Assembly (NCBI GenBank): GCA_018350325.1
Contig: JAEVLN010000021.1
Coordinates: forward strand, 1,178,001 to 1,242,000
DNA length: 64,000 nt
From: Globodera rostochiensis
Taxonomy: Eukaryota; Nematoda; Chromadorea; Rhabditida; Heteroderidae
Direction: 5' to 3'
The notes beneath the pieces are model-generated. The model saw only the letters and a list, made by a program, of their open reading frames with translations, did not search any database and was not told the origin of the DNA. The translations under genes and the position numbers were made by a program. This document shows, one piece after another, positions 22,622 to 33,781 of this stretch. Numbering within the stretch: position 1 is the stretch's first letter; every line of letters starts with the position of its first letter.

Positions 22622-22675
22622 ATGTGTAACCGGGTTTTCTACCTGAATGCAAAAGTTGTAAAAATGGAAGGATGA
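22622..22675 (+). CDS. Small plus-strand frame, unknown
   Basis: ATG to TGA reading MCNRVFYLNAKVVKMEG. The same frame is open upstream (NDLVFWD just before the ATG), so it may be the end of an exon. Short; weak support. Confidence 0.2.
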   Translation: MCNRVFYLNAKVVKMEG

Positions 22676-23731
22676 CAAAGTTAAATTAATAAAAATATAA
22701 CGAAAATATGCTAAAAAAATGTAAATATTTTAATATAATAATAAATAAAAAAACTAAAATATACAACCTTCAACAGCAAAATCAAAAAAATCAATGGTTG
22801 ATTAACGTTTTGGCGAATATCTTAATAAATTTTTATGTAACTGATTAGCCAAATCTTTTTTTTATTTTACCTCTAAACTGTTTTTTCCTTCTATTAAAAA
22901 GTAATGAATTCTATGTTGATTAAATGACTCATTTTGCCATAGCTCGTTTATTGAATAAAATATTCTTTCAGTTCGTGTTTAAACGCTGTTTGTTTATTGA
23001 CGTGTTTAATTGTTTTATTTTGGCTAAATTTTATTTTATCAAAGATCTGTTGTATTTTAAATTATAAAGTTTTGACAATTAATGCTTTAAAGCATTTTTG
23101 AATATCTTTTTTAAATTTCCTTTAAGCTTTGAATTATTTCATATTGATAATTTATTGCTATTTTTACGTTTGATTTTGTTGTTTCTAAGCTGGGCTTTTC
23201 TTATATAAAAATTTTTAAACTATGCACTTGCAGAAAGACCTTAAATAATTAAATCTTTTATCAATTCTTAATCTTTGCCTCAATAATTGTTCCACTTTTT
23301 TTGCCTCTTTTAATTTGATTTTAAATCTTTGGTATTTGCTTTGATACTTTTGTGATTTTTTAAAATTTTATAACTTTTTAGTTTCCTAGTTTATTTATTA
23401 TTTAAAAAATTATTGGAATTATTTTTGACCGATAAAATGTGGAATGTGACTAGTCAAAAGAGCATATTAATTTATGGAGTTTAATTTTAAATTTAAGAAA
23501 TATGCTTTAACAAATTTGAAATTAAAATAAATAATAAAACAAAGCTTTTTTAACACAAACGTGCAGGACAAATGCTATGCTACAAAAGCATCATAACGAG
23601 GTGCAAATGTGATTAAAAGTTCAGCTAACATATTTAATTTCAAAATATTACAAGAATATTAAATTATTTAAAAAAAAGTTACGATGATTTTGTTTAACTA
23701 CAATCAGTTGAATTCTTAAAAATTTGTATCC

Positions 23732-23800
23732 ATGAGGACCCCTGGTTTTCTTATGCGTAACATCGGCGTACATTTTTCGGGAAAAGAATCAAACGGATGA
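23732..23800 (+). CDS. Small plus-strand frame, 22 aa
   Basis: ATG to TGA: MRTPGFLMRNIGVHFSGKES, NG. It sits 80 bp upstream of the kinase-like frame, in a local GC rise. It could be an exon of the same gene, but splice sites are not clear. Confidence 0.2.
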   Translation: MRTPGFLMRNIGVHFSGKESNG

Positions 23801-23857
23801 ACAAACCAAACTTTATTTTTGCTAGTGAAACATGTACAAGTTTGGAATGACTTCTAA

Positions 23858-23980
23858 ATCTACTCAATCTATGAGAAAAGAATGATTGACTTGCGTCCTG
23901 AAAATATACTCATTAAAAAAACTCGCCTCATTGAGTTGCCTAAAATAAACAGTCTGCTGTCAAAACAGGAATTTTTTTGA
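23858..23980 (+). CDS. Kinase catalytic-loop-like exon
   Basis: The plus frame contains YEKRMIDLRPENILIKKTRL then IELPKINSLLSKQ. DLRPENILI (23,888-23,914) equals the conserved D-L-[KR]-P-E-N-I-L-I of the catalytic loop in eukaryotic protein kinases, keeping the catalytic Asp and the metal-binding Asn. The His-Arg that should precede the Asp is Met-Ile, and no DFG motif follows within the frame. It could be an exon of a divergent kinase or pseudokinase, a relic, or a short chance match. No other kinase motif was found nearby. Confidence 0.25.
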   Translation: MYSIYEKRMIDLRPENILIKKTRLIELPKINSLLSKQEFF

Positions 23981-24711
23981 TATAAAAAAGCCCATAAATT
24001 TAAATAATTTAAAAAAAATTACCGATAAAATTTTTTAAAGGATGAAAATATTATTATAGAAAAAACTTTAAAAATCAAATTAACAAATCATAATCTGAAT
24101 TAATTAGCAAACATCTAAACACGGCGGGTTAATAAATTTGCGCACAATTACAAATAACAATACTCATGTTTAAGGTGATATGATAAATTAAAACAATCTA
24201 TAAAAAATCAACTCAAGGAAACATTAAACAAAATTTGTTTAAAAAAAATTTACCAAAATCAAAATTGCACTTTTTGACAAACAAGCAGTCCTATATCGCT
24301 TTTTTAAAATTTAAAACACTGAGAATTGTAAATACATTATCTTGATATTAAAAAAATTAAATACCAGTTACAATTTTAAATAAATCTGAATAATTGTTTC
24401 GTGCATAAAATATAATATTTATTCGGTATGAGGTTTATGATAAAATTAACATTACTGATTAGTATTCGGCAACTGTAACTTTAAACAGCTTATAAAAGTA
24501 TCATTTAACGAAGCATCATCGAAGTGAAAGCTCTGAAAGAAAGTTAATCCAAGTCTAACAAAAAGATTTTCGCTATGCGTAAAAATTAATTATTACTTGT
24601 TATTAAATAGATTCAATAAAAATAAACTGTGCTTGACGACCGACCATATATTTAATTATAAAATATTCTTATAAGATTTGATAAAATTATTTAAATAATA
24701 ATAATATTTTA

Positions 24712-24816
24712 ATGTTAAAATCAAAATTACCCATCGCTTGTCAAGTAAACAAGTATGAAAGTCGCGCCCAATTATATAAATGTTTTATCAGAAAACTGAA
24801 ACATCCAAGACGCTAA
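24712..24816 (+). CDS. Small ORF, 34 aa, unknown
   Basis: ATG to TAA: MLKSKLPIACQVNKYESRAQ, then LYKCFIRKLKHPRR. Basic, two Cys. It has a good amino-acid mix for the region but no supporting signals. Confidence 0.24.
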   Translation: MLKSKLPIACQVNKYESRAQLYKCFIRKLKHPRR

Positions 24817-25204
24817 TTAATTATTTGATGTTATTTTCGTAAGCAATAATTAATTTGGCTTTCGCGTAACTTTAACAAAAGATACACTTTGCTATAATAA
24901 CATTTTAAATATGAAAATTGTTAAAAATAAAATATATTTATTTGATTTAAAACGGTTATTTCAATTCGAATTTACAAATTAAAAAATCCTAAACTCCCAT
25001 AGAAAGGCGAATAATTGAATAATATCAAAATATTTATCAATTTTTTAAAAACTAAAGTTTTTTAATGCTTCTAAAGGAGTACATTATGACCAAATTTGAA
25101 GATAAATAAAAATAATCATAATTAAAGAGATTATTTAAATTTAAAAAAATATTTATCAGCCACTGCTTGGTTGTAACTATGTAGACGGGTGTTAGCATTA
25201 AAAA

Positions 25205-25294
25205 ATGCGTTTGAAAAACAGGAAGGCTATTTACTATCTTAAAGATGTAGTTTTTGTAACTTTTTTAACTTACTATGCTTGCAACGTCAACACT
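25205..25294 (+). CDS. Candidate first exon with signal anchor
   Basis: ATG opens 30 codons that end exactly at a perfect donor, GTAAGTGC: MRLKNRKAIYYLKDVVFVTF then LTYYACNVNT. A basic N-terminus followed by a hydrophobic run (about residues 14-26) is what a signal peptide or anchor looks like. A later island (about 25,420-25,530, reading KRRCCEVVPRSRASSELN) might be the next exon. Confidence 0.33.
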
Positions 25295-25688
25295 GTAAGT
25301 GCGTTGAGCTGAACTAAGTGAAGATAAAAATCGTTAAACCGAAGTAACTTGCCAAAACTCCGCAGTAATTTCAAATTAAATCAATTACTAATTTAATTGA
25401 CAATTAGCCTAATTTGCCTCATTTTCGACGCAAAATAAAAGACGATGTTGTGAAGTAGTACCAAGATCACGAGCATCTAGTGAGCTAAATAACAACAAAT
25501 CAAATAATCTTTACATAACTTAAATTATTTAAATAACATCAATATCACTAAGTAAATCATGGAGTTTTTAAATGGTATGCTGTAAAAAAATTGTTATAAA
25601 CTATTAAAATTTTATTTAAATAAGTATATCCATTAATTGTGAAGAAAAAAAAACTTACGGTATATTAATTAAAACGGAGATCTATTAA

Positions 25689-25829
25689 AGCAATTTTTTT
25701 AATATTGCATTAATTATTTATTCAAAACCGATTATATGTGTACCCAAATCTTTGGGGGCACATTTCCCTGATCAGTTTATAAAAACCCAATATTCTAAAA
25801 ATTATATTTATGATAAATTTTTTGACTAA
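25689..25829 (+). CDS. 46-codon plus frame, unknown
   Basis: The frame runs from a TAA to a TAA: NIALIIYSKPIICVPKSLGA, then HFPDQFIKTQYSKNYIYDKF. It fills a GC island centred on CTTTGGGGGCAC. No ATG near the start, so it would be an exon. Unrecognised. Confidence 0.24.
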   Translation, partial: SNFFNIALIIYSKPIICVPKSLGAHFPDQFIKTQYSKNYIYDKFFD

Positions 25830-26023
25830 ATTAAATCTTAAAATTAAAACATTCTAAAATAAATTTTCTAAAATAAAAATAAAACTAAATCTTGTCTAAA
25901 ATATTAATGTTGCAAAACGTATAATAATACCCATGAAAAATTAAAAAATTATTGATAAATTAATAATCACTAAATTAAAATAATTAATTGAATTAAGTTT
26001 AACAATAAACATGCATTAAATAA

Positions 26024-26230
26024 TTATAAAGAACCATATAATATTTTTAATATATTATATAATTTAATATAAAATTTGAGAAATAAAATAACTTTATTTA
26101 TAAACATAAATACTTGATAAAAATAAACAATACACCTTTCATTTCTTATCTTTCTGCATTTTAAACAACTTGCCATCATGCGAAGAATTATCTGCCAAAA
26201 TAATGAATCTTTTATATTACATAATTTCAT
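26024..26230 (-). CDS. 68-codon minus frame, uncertain
   Basis: ATG start: MKLCNIKDSLFWQIILRMMA, then SCLKCRKIRNERCIVYFYQV, then an Ile/Leu/Tyr-rich tail of low complexity. Internally, ATTTTGGCAG and GTGTAT could bound a 65-nt exon. The plus strand is also open here (NNLPSCEELSAKIMNLL). Weak. Confidence 0.2.
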   Translation of the reverse strand: MKLCNIKDSLFWQIILRMMASCLKCRKIRNERCIVYFYQVFMFINKVILFLKFYIKLYNILKILYGSL

Positions 26231-26374
26231 ATTGAAGCTATTCTGCCCTTACAAGATTTTCTTATCATTTATTTACTAATATATAAAATTAAAATAAAAA
26301 TAAAATACATAAATTTAAAGCTGCGAGCGACTTAACAAACCAACAATAAATTGGTGCATTTCCTTGCTTAAAAC

Positions 26375-27529
26375 TAGAGTACGGACCAAACAAATAATTG
26401 TACAAAAAAACCCAAATATTTGTACAAAAAATTGGACCCAAAAATTTTTGTTTTTGTTTGTTTGGTCAAATTGGGGCTCAACCCAAAAAAAACCAAAACC
26501 CAAAAAAACCCAAAAAATTTTGTACAAATATTTGTTTGGTCCAACGTATTTTTTGTACAAATTTTTTGGGTGTTGCCCAGTTGAATTTACACCCCTAAAG
26601 ATAGCATCATTAAGTGATTTTTCAATCTTTTTTATAAGAGTCTTTCAAAGTAATTGATGGCTTAGTGGTTTGTCTTTCGGTGACTCTTACTTTAAGTGTT
26701 GGGTTCGAACCTGCTTTAGTGCGAGCACTTATTTATCATTTTTGCTCTGCTCACATACGTTTCCCCCCATTTAAAATTTTAAAATAAATTTTCGAATATT
26801 TTTTAATTAAAATGGCGCAAAAAAAAGTATTTTTGAAAAAATCAACACATTTTTCTGAAATTTTCAACAAATTTTTTAACAAAAATTGCCAAATTTTTAT
26901 ATTTTTCTGAACTTTTTGGTTTAATTTTGTAACAAAGACTTGATTTCTGTAAAAATTTTTCTGGTGGTGCCGGCGGACCTCCCCCATTCCTAAAAAACTT
27001 CAAAAAAATACCGTAATTTTAAAATTTTGGTTGCAAATCCCTTAACAAATTGAGTCAAAAATTCAAAATTTTCTCGGCGGCGCCTACCGGCACCGCCGCC
27101 ACCCCCTAGTAAAGCAGAATTCGCAAAAAGAAATTGGATTTCTGGAAATTCAAAAATCGGCAAATTATTTTTTTCTGATTTATCAGCCGGTATTCCTGAT
27201 TTTCGGGTTTGACAGGTGGCTACCCTGATATTAATATTTCATGAATTTGTGGTGACTGGTCAGAAAATGTGTTGAATAAAATTTTATTAAAAAATTTAAA
27301 AAAATCGGAAATTCTAGGCTTTTAGTATGTTTTACTAAATTTTTTTGTTTTTGTACAAATTTTTGGGTTTTGTCAACCCAAAAAACCAAAACCCAAAAAA
27401 CCCCAAAAAATTTTGTACAAATATTTGCTTGGTTAGGTAAATTGGAGCGCAACCCAAAAAAAACCAAAAAACAAAAAATGACCAAAAGTTTTGTACAAAT
27501 ATTTGTTTGGTCTGGTTGTCCGGTCTCTA
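26375..27529. mobile_element. Non-autonomous hAT-like DNA transposon
   Basis: The 1,155-bp segment begins TAGAGTACGGACCAAACAAA and its other end, read inward, begins TAGAGACCGGAC and continues through GACCAAACAAATATTTGTAC. It is flanked by the perfect 8-bp duplication CTTAAAAC (26,367-26,374 and 27,530-27,537). An 8-bp target duplication with short TA-starting inverted ends is the hallmark of the hAT superfamily. Both arms repeat CCCAAAAAA and TTTTGTACAAATATTTG tracts that can pair with each other. No transposase frame is present, so movement would have to be in trans. Inside are a GC-rich patch (about 27,070-27,110) and Pol III-like boxes. Confidence 0.65.
26658..26711 (+). other. tRNA-like A and B boxes inside the hAT-like element
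   Basis: TGGCTTAGTGG matches the Pol III A-box consensus, and GGTTCGAACC, 33 bp downstream, matches the B box. No proper cloverleaf can be drawn: the D stem and T stem do not pair well. It is best read as a decayed tRNA or a tRNA-derived SINE head carried in the transposon. Confidence 0.35.
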
Positions 27530-27537
27530 CTTAAAAC

Positions 27538-27720
27538 AGTAAGATTCCCGAGATAATAAAAATACTGATCGAAGAAGCACGGAACATCAGCCAGAGAAGT
27601 CCTGTATTTGACTGGGGTCCGACAACTTGATTGGCCCGTACAGCCACGAGCAAGAAGGTCTCGTCGTCAGATGAGGATAGTGTGAGGATTACGAGCCGTG
27701 ACCGTCACATTTGCCTGTAA
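27538..27720 (+). CDS. 61-codon frame broken by one TGA beside the hAT site
   Basis: Directly after the right-hand target duplication the plus frame reads SKIPEIIKILIEEARNISQR, SPVFDWGPTT, then TGA (27,628-27,630), then LARTATSKKVSSSDEDSVRI, TSRDRHICL, then TAA. Both halves are well composed and in the same frame. A 27-bp GT...CAG segment (GTCCGACAAC to CCGTACAG) spans the stop and would remove it in frame, but that is very short for an intron. A nonsense mutation is the simpler reading. Unknown product. Confidence 0.3.
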
Positions 27721-28238
27721 AATATTTATAATAAATAAAAAAAAGAAATAAAAGTTCAATAAGCCAATAAAAATGAGGCGTAAAACTTAGATATAAAGAT
27801 TTGGTATAATTTTTATAATCAAACTTTAAATAAACAGTTTCATTTATATTTAATATTAATAACTTCTTTTTAGCAGCTAAAAATCAAATTATTTCATTTT
27901 AATCTTACAGTCAGCAATACGTATTGCCTATTAATATGTAATAAAATAAATTGTCAAAAACATTATATTATATGTTAGAGTAAAAAAAATCCCAAATTAT
28001 AAAGCTCTAAACAAATAAACAATTAACAAAAATAGTAAGCAGATAAATATAAAATACTCTGAATAATAACTTAATGACAGAATGATGATTTAAAAGCTAT
28101 TGGCTAAGTATTCAAGCTTAAATGCATCAGGATAAACGAATTTGCGACCCGCCCATAAAAATTATAAAATTTATCAAATAAAAGAAAAATAAAGGCCAAT
28201 AAATTGAACAATCTTAAAAAAAAAAGGCAAATTCAAAG

Positions 28239-28451
28239 TCAAAAAAAAATATGGAAGTAAAAAATTTGAATCAATATAGCATAAAGTAAGTATAAGGATG
28301 TGAAAAAGGGACTGCGTATTTGTGGAACCCTAAGACCATAGTCAATTGGCGTATTGTCAGGAGTTAAATCAGCAAATTTGTAATTTAACGATATAGAGCG
28401 TTTGTAAAATAATTTTGAAAGATTTGTTTCTAAGCTAACGATTATGAGCAA
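28239..28451 (-). CDS. 70-codon minus frame, strand uncertain
   Basis: After ATAATCGTTAG the minus frame reads NLSKLFYKRSISLNYKFADL, then TPDNTPIDYGLRVPQIRSPF, then a hydrophobic tail. The plus strand over the same bases reads GCEKGTAYLWNPKTIVNWRI. Both look coding. The neighbours favour plus, the length favours minus. Confidence 0.25.
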   Translation of the reverse strand: MLIIVSLETNLSKLFYKRSISLNYKFADLTPDNTPIDYGLRVPQIRSPFFTSLYLLYAILIQIFYFHIFF

Positions 28452-28532
28452 AATGTTTTTAACACAAATTTATATTCAAATTTTTAAAAAAATATAAAAA
28501 CAATATTTACAATATCGCTAGTCAAATAATAG

Positions 28533-28619
28533 ATGCAGGAATCGTTGTTAAAAGAGCCAAATTTAAAATCTGTAATACTCTTCAAAAAAAAATCCAAAAC
28601 AGTGTCAGCAGCCCAATAA
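28533..28619 (+). CDS. Small ORF, 28 aa
   Basis: ATG to TAA: MQESLLKEPNLKSVILFKKK, then SKTVSAAQ. Lys-rich. No splice sites or match; possibly chance. Confidence 0.18.
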   Translation: MQESLLKEPNLKSVILFKKKSKTVSAAQ

Positions 28620-28840
28620 CTGAAAACCGTTAATAAATCCAATTGAAACTGTTATTGAAAATAAACACACAAATTATTATAATAAATTATTTTGAATAAT
28701 TGAAATGAAAACTTTTATCTAAAAATTTTTAAATTGTAAAATTATTACGTTTAAAGAATATAAAATTCTCATGCATAAAATAAAATAAAATATTTTTTTA
28801 AAGATATATATGAATTCATTTTATTTTCTATTCTTATCTT

Positions 28841-28963
28841 ATGCTCTATTTCTCTAAATTTCTTACTTTTTCGGGAAACTCATTTTTAAAAAACCTAGGG
28901 GACCTTTTGCTTTGCAACATTCGTAATTATGGAACCATTTTCTTTTATAATTTTACATATTAA
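28841..28963 (+). CDS. Small ORF, 40 aa
   Basis: ATG to TAA: MLYFSKFLTFSGNSFLKNLG, then DLLLCNIRNYGTIFFYNFTY. The minus strand here has a shorter frame (KENGSIITNVAKQKVP). The island sits where the top strand is briefly T-rich. Unrecognised. Confidence 0.2.
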   Translation: MLYFSKFLTFSGNSFLKNLGDLLLCNIRNYGTIFFYNFTY

Positions 28964-29649
28964 TTTTGATTTTTGGTTGATTTGTTTTTGTTTTAATTAA
29001 ACGATTTGCAGCTTTTTTTTGCCCGATGATACTTTTGCGCAAGTATTAAAAAACATTTACAAATGTAAAAGTTGATGAAAAATGTTAAAAAGACCAAAAT
29101 ACTATTAAAAACGCAATAATTTTATGAAAAAAACATTGAAGAAAATAGATATAACAAATAACATTTAAAAAAAAATTGTTCGATTTTATTGCGAGGCTAT
29201 TAAATAAATAATTTTAAAAAAGTGTAAGTTATACAAACTAAATCTTAAAATATTTAATGAAACCAGGTACTTAATTTCCAACGCTGAATTCATTCATTTT
29301 TGTTTAAATGGAATCTTTTTGGTTTTTTAGTAATAAATTGGGTTGAGGATTTTTTATGCTTATTTACTAACATTAATATTTTTAACATTTCTTAAATAAT
29401 TTTTCATAAAAATTATGGATAATGGCTAAACAAATAGATTATAAATACTGAAGGACATATTTAGATGCTAAAATTAAAAAAATTTCTCAACTCAAATTTC
29501 CTTAAAACATTTTTGATTAATCAATAAAACAACTTAAAAAGCATTTTTGCTTCTTCAATGTCGGTGGCATTAGCTACTAATTTTCATTATTTTACCTTCA
29601 ATTACCAATAAGCTAAGTGGTAAATTTATAAAGAAAATACACAATTAAA

Positions 29650-29736
29650 ATGTTTAAAATTATAACCAAGATTTATTTAAATTATATTATGCCGTATAAA
29701 TTTGAACCTCAAACAAAGAACGTTATAAAAAAATAG
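29650..29736 (+). CDS. Small ORF, 28 aa
   Basis: ATG to TAG: MFKIITKIYLNYIMPYKFEP, then QTKNVIKK. Weak; mainly AT-rich codons. A similar weak frame precedes it at about 29,528-29,610 (NNLKSIFASSMSVALATN). Confidence 0.15.
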   Translation: MFKIITKIYLNYIMPYKFEPQTKNVIKK

Positions 29737-30600
29737 AAGAGCGGCTAAAGCAGAAATGAATACACCGTGGTAGATCAGGGAACTTTAAATATGTAAAATA
29801 ATAATTAACTCAGAATAAAACAAAAAAAAGTGCTAAAAAAATTATGAATTTATAACGAACGTTTACATTTTTGTATATTTAAGACATTTTGTTTTAAAAG
29901 CTAAACTAATTATTTAAAGCTTAATTATTTAACAATCGGTCTTTTTTGTTGTTTTAAAAGTTTTAAGCATTTTGCAACTATTAAATAATTATTTTATTTA
30001 TTTTTGGTTGGTGATAATAAAGGTCGATGTTATTATTCTATAGAATATAAAATTTTTAATTTTAATTTTTTTTAATGGAAGTTGCTGAATTTAATTATTT
30101 TATAAATATTATTAAAGCACATCAGCGCGAATCGGGAGTTAAAATAACAATAACAACATCTATTAAAATTTTTTTAAAATTTTATATTAAAATAATGCAT
30201 TTGCGAATAATAACAAATGAAATTGAAATTCGACTTTTAACATAAATAATTTTAAATCATTTAATTAAAATGCAAACGCATTATGCAGATCAACAGCAGA
30301 TCAAATAAATATAAGTTTAAAAAGTTGCATACTTATAAAATATTAAATTCACATTAATCTATTTTTAAAAAAATCTAATAAATAAACTATTATGAAGCAA
30401 AATACAAAAAATAAGAACATACGTTTTTGAATATATACATTAAAAAACCAGCACACAAATAAATATTAAATTGTAAAAAATCGCGGTTTTTAAAAAAATT
30501 TACATTATCTTAAAAACAAACCAATATTTGTATTAATTTTAAAATTATATTGTTGCACACATAAAAATATGCACATTCCCATTAATCCTTAATGCCCTTG
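29737..30600. other. AT-rich stretch, nothing seen
   Basis: About 82% AT with no GC island, splice-bounded frame or repeat of note. The AT-rich spacers between the exon candidates listed above are likewise empty as far as can be seen. Confidence 0.6.
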
Positions 30601-33000
30601 GTTAACACATTATTCTTTCAAATAATTTATATTCATAAAATAAATGTGTTGGCTGGGTTTGGGTTATATTATAATTTTTCTAATTGAATATAATTTTAAA
30701 ATATTCATATATTTTGTTCAAAATAAAAAATATTAACAGTTAATTTAAAAATTATTTTGTTTAATTTTAGATTTTAATTACTCAAACTGTCTATCTTTTT
30801 TTTTTTATTATATTATATATTCAAAAATTAAAATCTAAATAAATATTTTAAATAATTAATTATTTATATAATTAAATTTTATATTAATTCTAAACAAATT
30901 AATCATTCTATTTAAATAAATTTATTATTAAAAATTTTATATTCATAAAAATGAATAAATTAATTATATAAAATGCATTGATTAATAATTTAACTTTATA
31001 ATTTAATTATTTTTTAAAATATTATAATTAAAAAATTAAAATATTCAATAATAATAATTAAAAATAATTAGAACTTGATAAACAAAATTATATTTTTTAC
31101 ATAACTGTTTAATCGAGCAAAGTGTTACATTAAAAAACATAAAGTTAAAAAAAATAATAAAAAAATTAAAATTGAAATGTTAATACAATAAAACAAAATT
31201 TTCTAAATTATTTTAATTAATCTAAAATTAATGATTATAAATATATAATTTTTATTAAAAATGATTATATTTTTAATATCTATTAGTATTTTTAAATTGA
31301 TTTTAATTAATCTTAGTGAATGTTAATCAAATATATTTTTGATAAAAATGTATATGTAAATTTATAAAAGTTTTGTTAAATTATTATAATTTATATTGAT
31401 ATTATTTTATAATTATAATAAAATAAAACTTAATTATTAAAATATTTTAATTAATAAAATTTTAAAAATGTAACATATCTATTTTTAGAAGAGTTAAAAT
31501 TAAAATCAATCTTTTAAAATTTTCTTTTATTTTAATTATTTAAAAACTATTTAAAAATTTATTAAATCAATAAAATAAATTATTTATATTTTTACATAAA
31601 ATATTAATTATTTTTATATGACTTTTGTTATAACTAAAATTTTTGTTAATAATAATATATTTAAATAATTATTACAAAATAATTACATTAAAAAATTTAA
31701 AACTATTTGTTTATTTGCTTCGTTATAATTTATAATTAATTTAATTATAAAAAAATATTAATAATATTTCATATTATACATTAATTAAATTGAACGTGAA
31801 GTTAACACATTATTCTTTCAAATAATTTATATTCATAAAATAAATGTGTTGGCTGGGTTTGGGTTATATTATAATTTTTCTAATTGAATATAATTTTAAA
31901 ATATTCATATATTTTGTTCAAAATAAAAAATATTAACAGTTAATTTAAAAATTATTTTGTTTAATTTTAGATTTTAATTACTCAAACTGTCTATCTTTTT
32001 TTTTTTATTATATTATATATTCAAAAATTAAAATCTAAATAAATATTTTAAATAATTAATTATTTATATAATTAAATTTTATATTAATTCTAAACAAATT
32101 AATCATTCTATTTAAATAAATTTATTATTAAAAATTTTATATTCATAAAAATGAATAAATTAATTATATAAAATGCATTGATTAATAATTTAACTTTATA
32201 ATTTAATTATTTTTTAAAATATTATAATTAAAAAATTAAAATATTCAATAATAATAATTAAAAATAATTAGAACTTGATAAACAAAATTATATTTTTTAC
32301 ATAACTGTTTAATCGAGCAAAGTGTTACATTAAAAAACATAAAGTTAAAAAAAATAATAAAAAAATTAAAATTGAAATGTTAATACAATAAAACAAAATT
32401 TTCTAAATTATTTTAATTAATCTAAAATTAATGATTATAAATATATAATTTTTATTAAAAATGATTATATTTTTAATATCTATTAGTATTTTTAAATTGA
32501 TTTTAATTAATCTTAGTGAATGTTAATCAAATATATTTTTGATAAAAATGTATATGTAAATTTATAAAAGTTTTGTTAAATTATTATAATTTATATTGAT
32601 ATTATTTTATAATTATAATAAAATAAAACTTAATTATTAAAATATTTTAATTAATAAAATTTTAAAAATGTAACATATCTATTTTTAGAAGAGTTAAAAT
32701 TAAAATCAATCTTTTAAAATTTTCTTTTATTTTAATTATTTAAAAACTATTTAAAAATTTATTAAATCAATAAAATAAATTATTTATATTTTTACATAAA
32801 ATATTAATTATTTTTATATGACTTTTGTTATAACTAAAATTTTTGTTAATAATAATATATTTAAATAATTATTACAAAATAATTACATTAAAAAATTTAA
32901 AACTATTTGTTTATTTGCTTCGTTATAATTTATAATTAATTTAATTATAAAAAAATATTAATAATATTTCATATTATACATTAATTAAATTGAACGTGAA
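30601..33000. repeat. Exact 2 x 1,200-bp tandem duplication
   Basis: 30,601-31,800 and 31,801-33,000 appear identical at every line compared, with period exactly 1,200. The left edge is sharp (the base before each copy differs) and the right edge coincides with the start of the N gap. The content is about 85% AT and has no gene. A perfect, recent tandem copy ending at a gap is more likely an assembly loop or gap-filling artefact than biology. Confidence 0.85.
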
Positions 33001-33242
33001 NNNNNNNNNNNNNNNNNNNNNNNNNNNNNNNNNNNNNNNNNNNNNNNNNNNNNNNNNNNNNNNNNNNNNNNNNNNNNNNNNNNNNNNNNNNNNNNNNNNN
33101 NNNNNNNNNNNNNNNNNNNNNNNNNNNNNNNNNNNNNNNNNNNNNNNNNNNNNNNNNNNNNNNNNNNNNNNNNNNNNNNNNNNNNNNNNNNNNNNNNNNN
33201 NNNNNNNNNNNNNNNNNNNNNNNNNNNNNNNNNNNNNNNNNN
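33001..33242. other. Assembly gap (242 N)
   Basis: A run of N. Frames drawn through it are meaningless. Confidence 0.99.
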
Positions 33243-33781
33243 AATAATAATTTTGATTTTAGGTGGGTGCATTTTTTGGGGGAGGGGGCTGATTCAAAAA
33301 AAAAAATTTGATTTTAGGTGTGCATTTTTGGTTTTTATTTCATTTTTCTTTAAAAAATTGTTTAACAAAAAAAAATTGATTTAAAGGAGTATTTTTTATT
33401 GCATTTTCTTTACTTGTTTTTTTTTTAAATTTAGATTTTGGTAAACTTTGTAGAATTTTTGATTTTGTTATAAAAATTGTATAAAAATCGTTATTTGCCG
33501 ATCGAGTTTTTTTTTGAGAATTCTGCTGTATTTGTGGGAGGAAGGGTTAGACAAACTCGAAATTAGCGCGTGTAGAATTTTTAAAGAAAATTTGAGCAAT
33601 TTTTGTTGAGAGCCAATTGTTTTGTGAAATTGGTAATAATTATAAAAAACAAATTACATAAGCCCATATCTCTTTATTTAATTTTAATAGGAAATGGCAA
33701 ATTGGCGCGCAAAATTCAAAAATTTTACTAGCGCTAACACCATCACAAAAAAAAATCTCTCGGAAAAAATACCACCATTAG

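Noticed and set aside
32985..33272. Two frames through the N gap
   Set aside because: They consist of undetermined bases.
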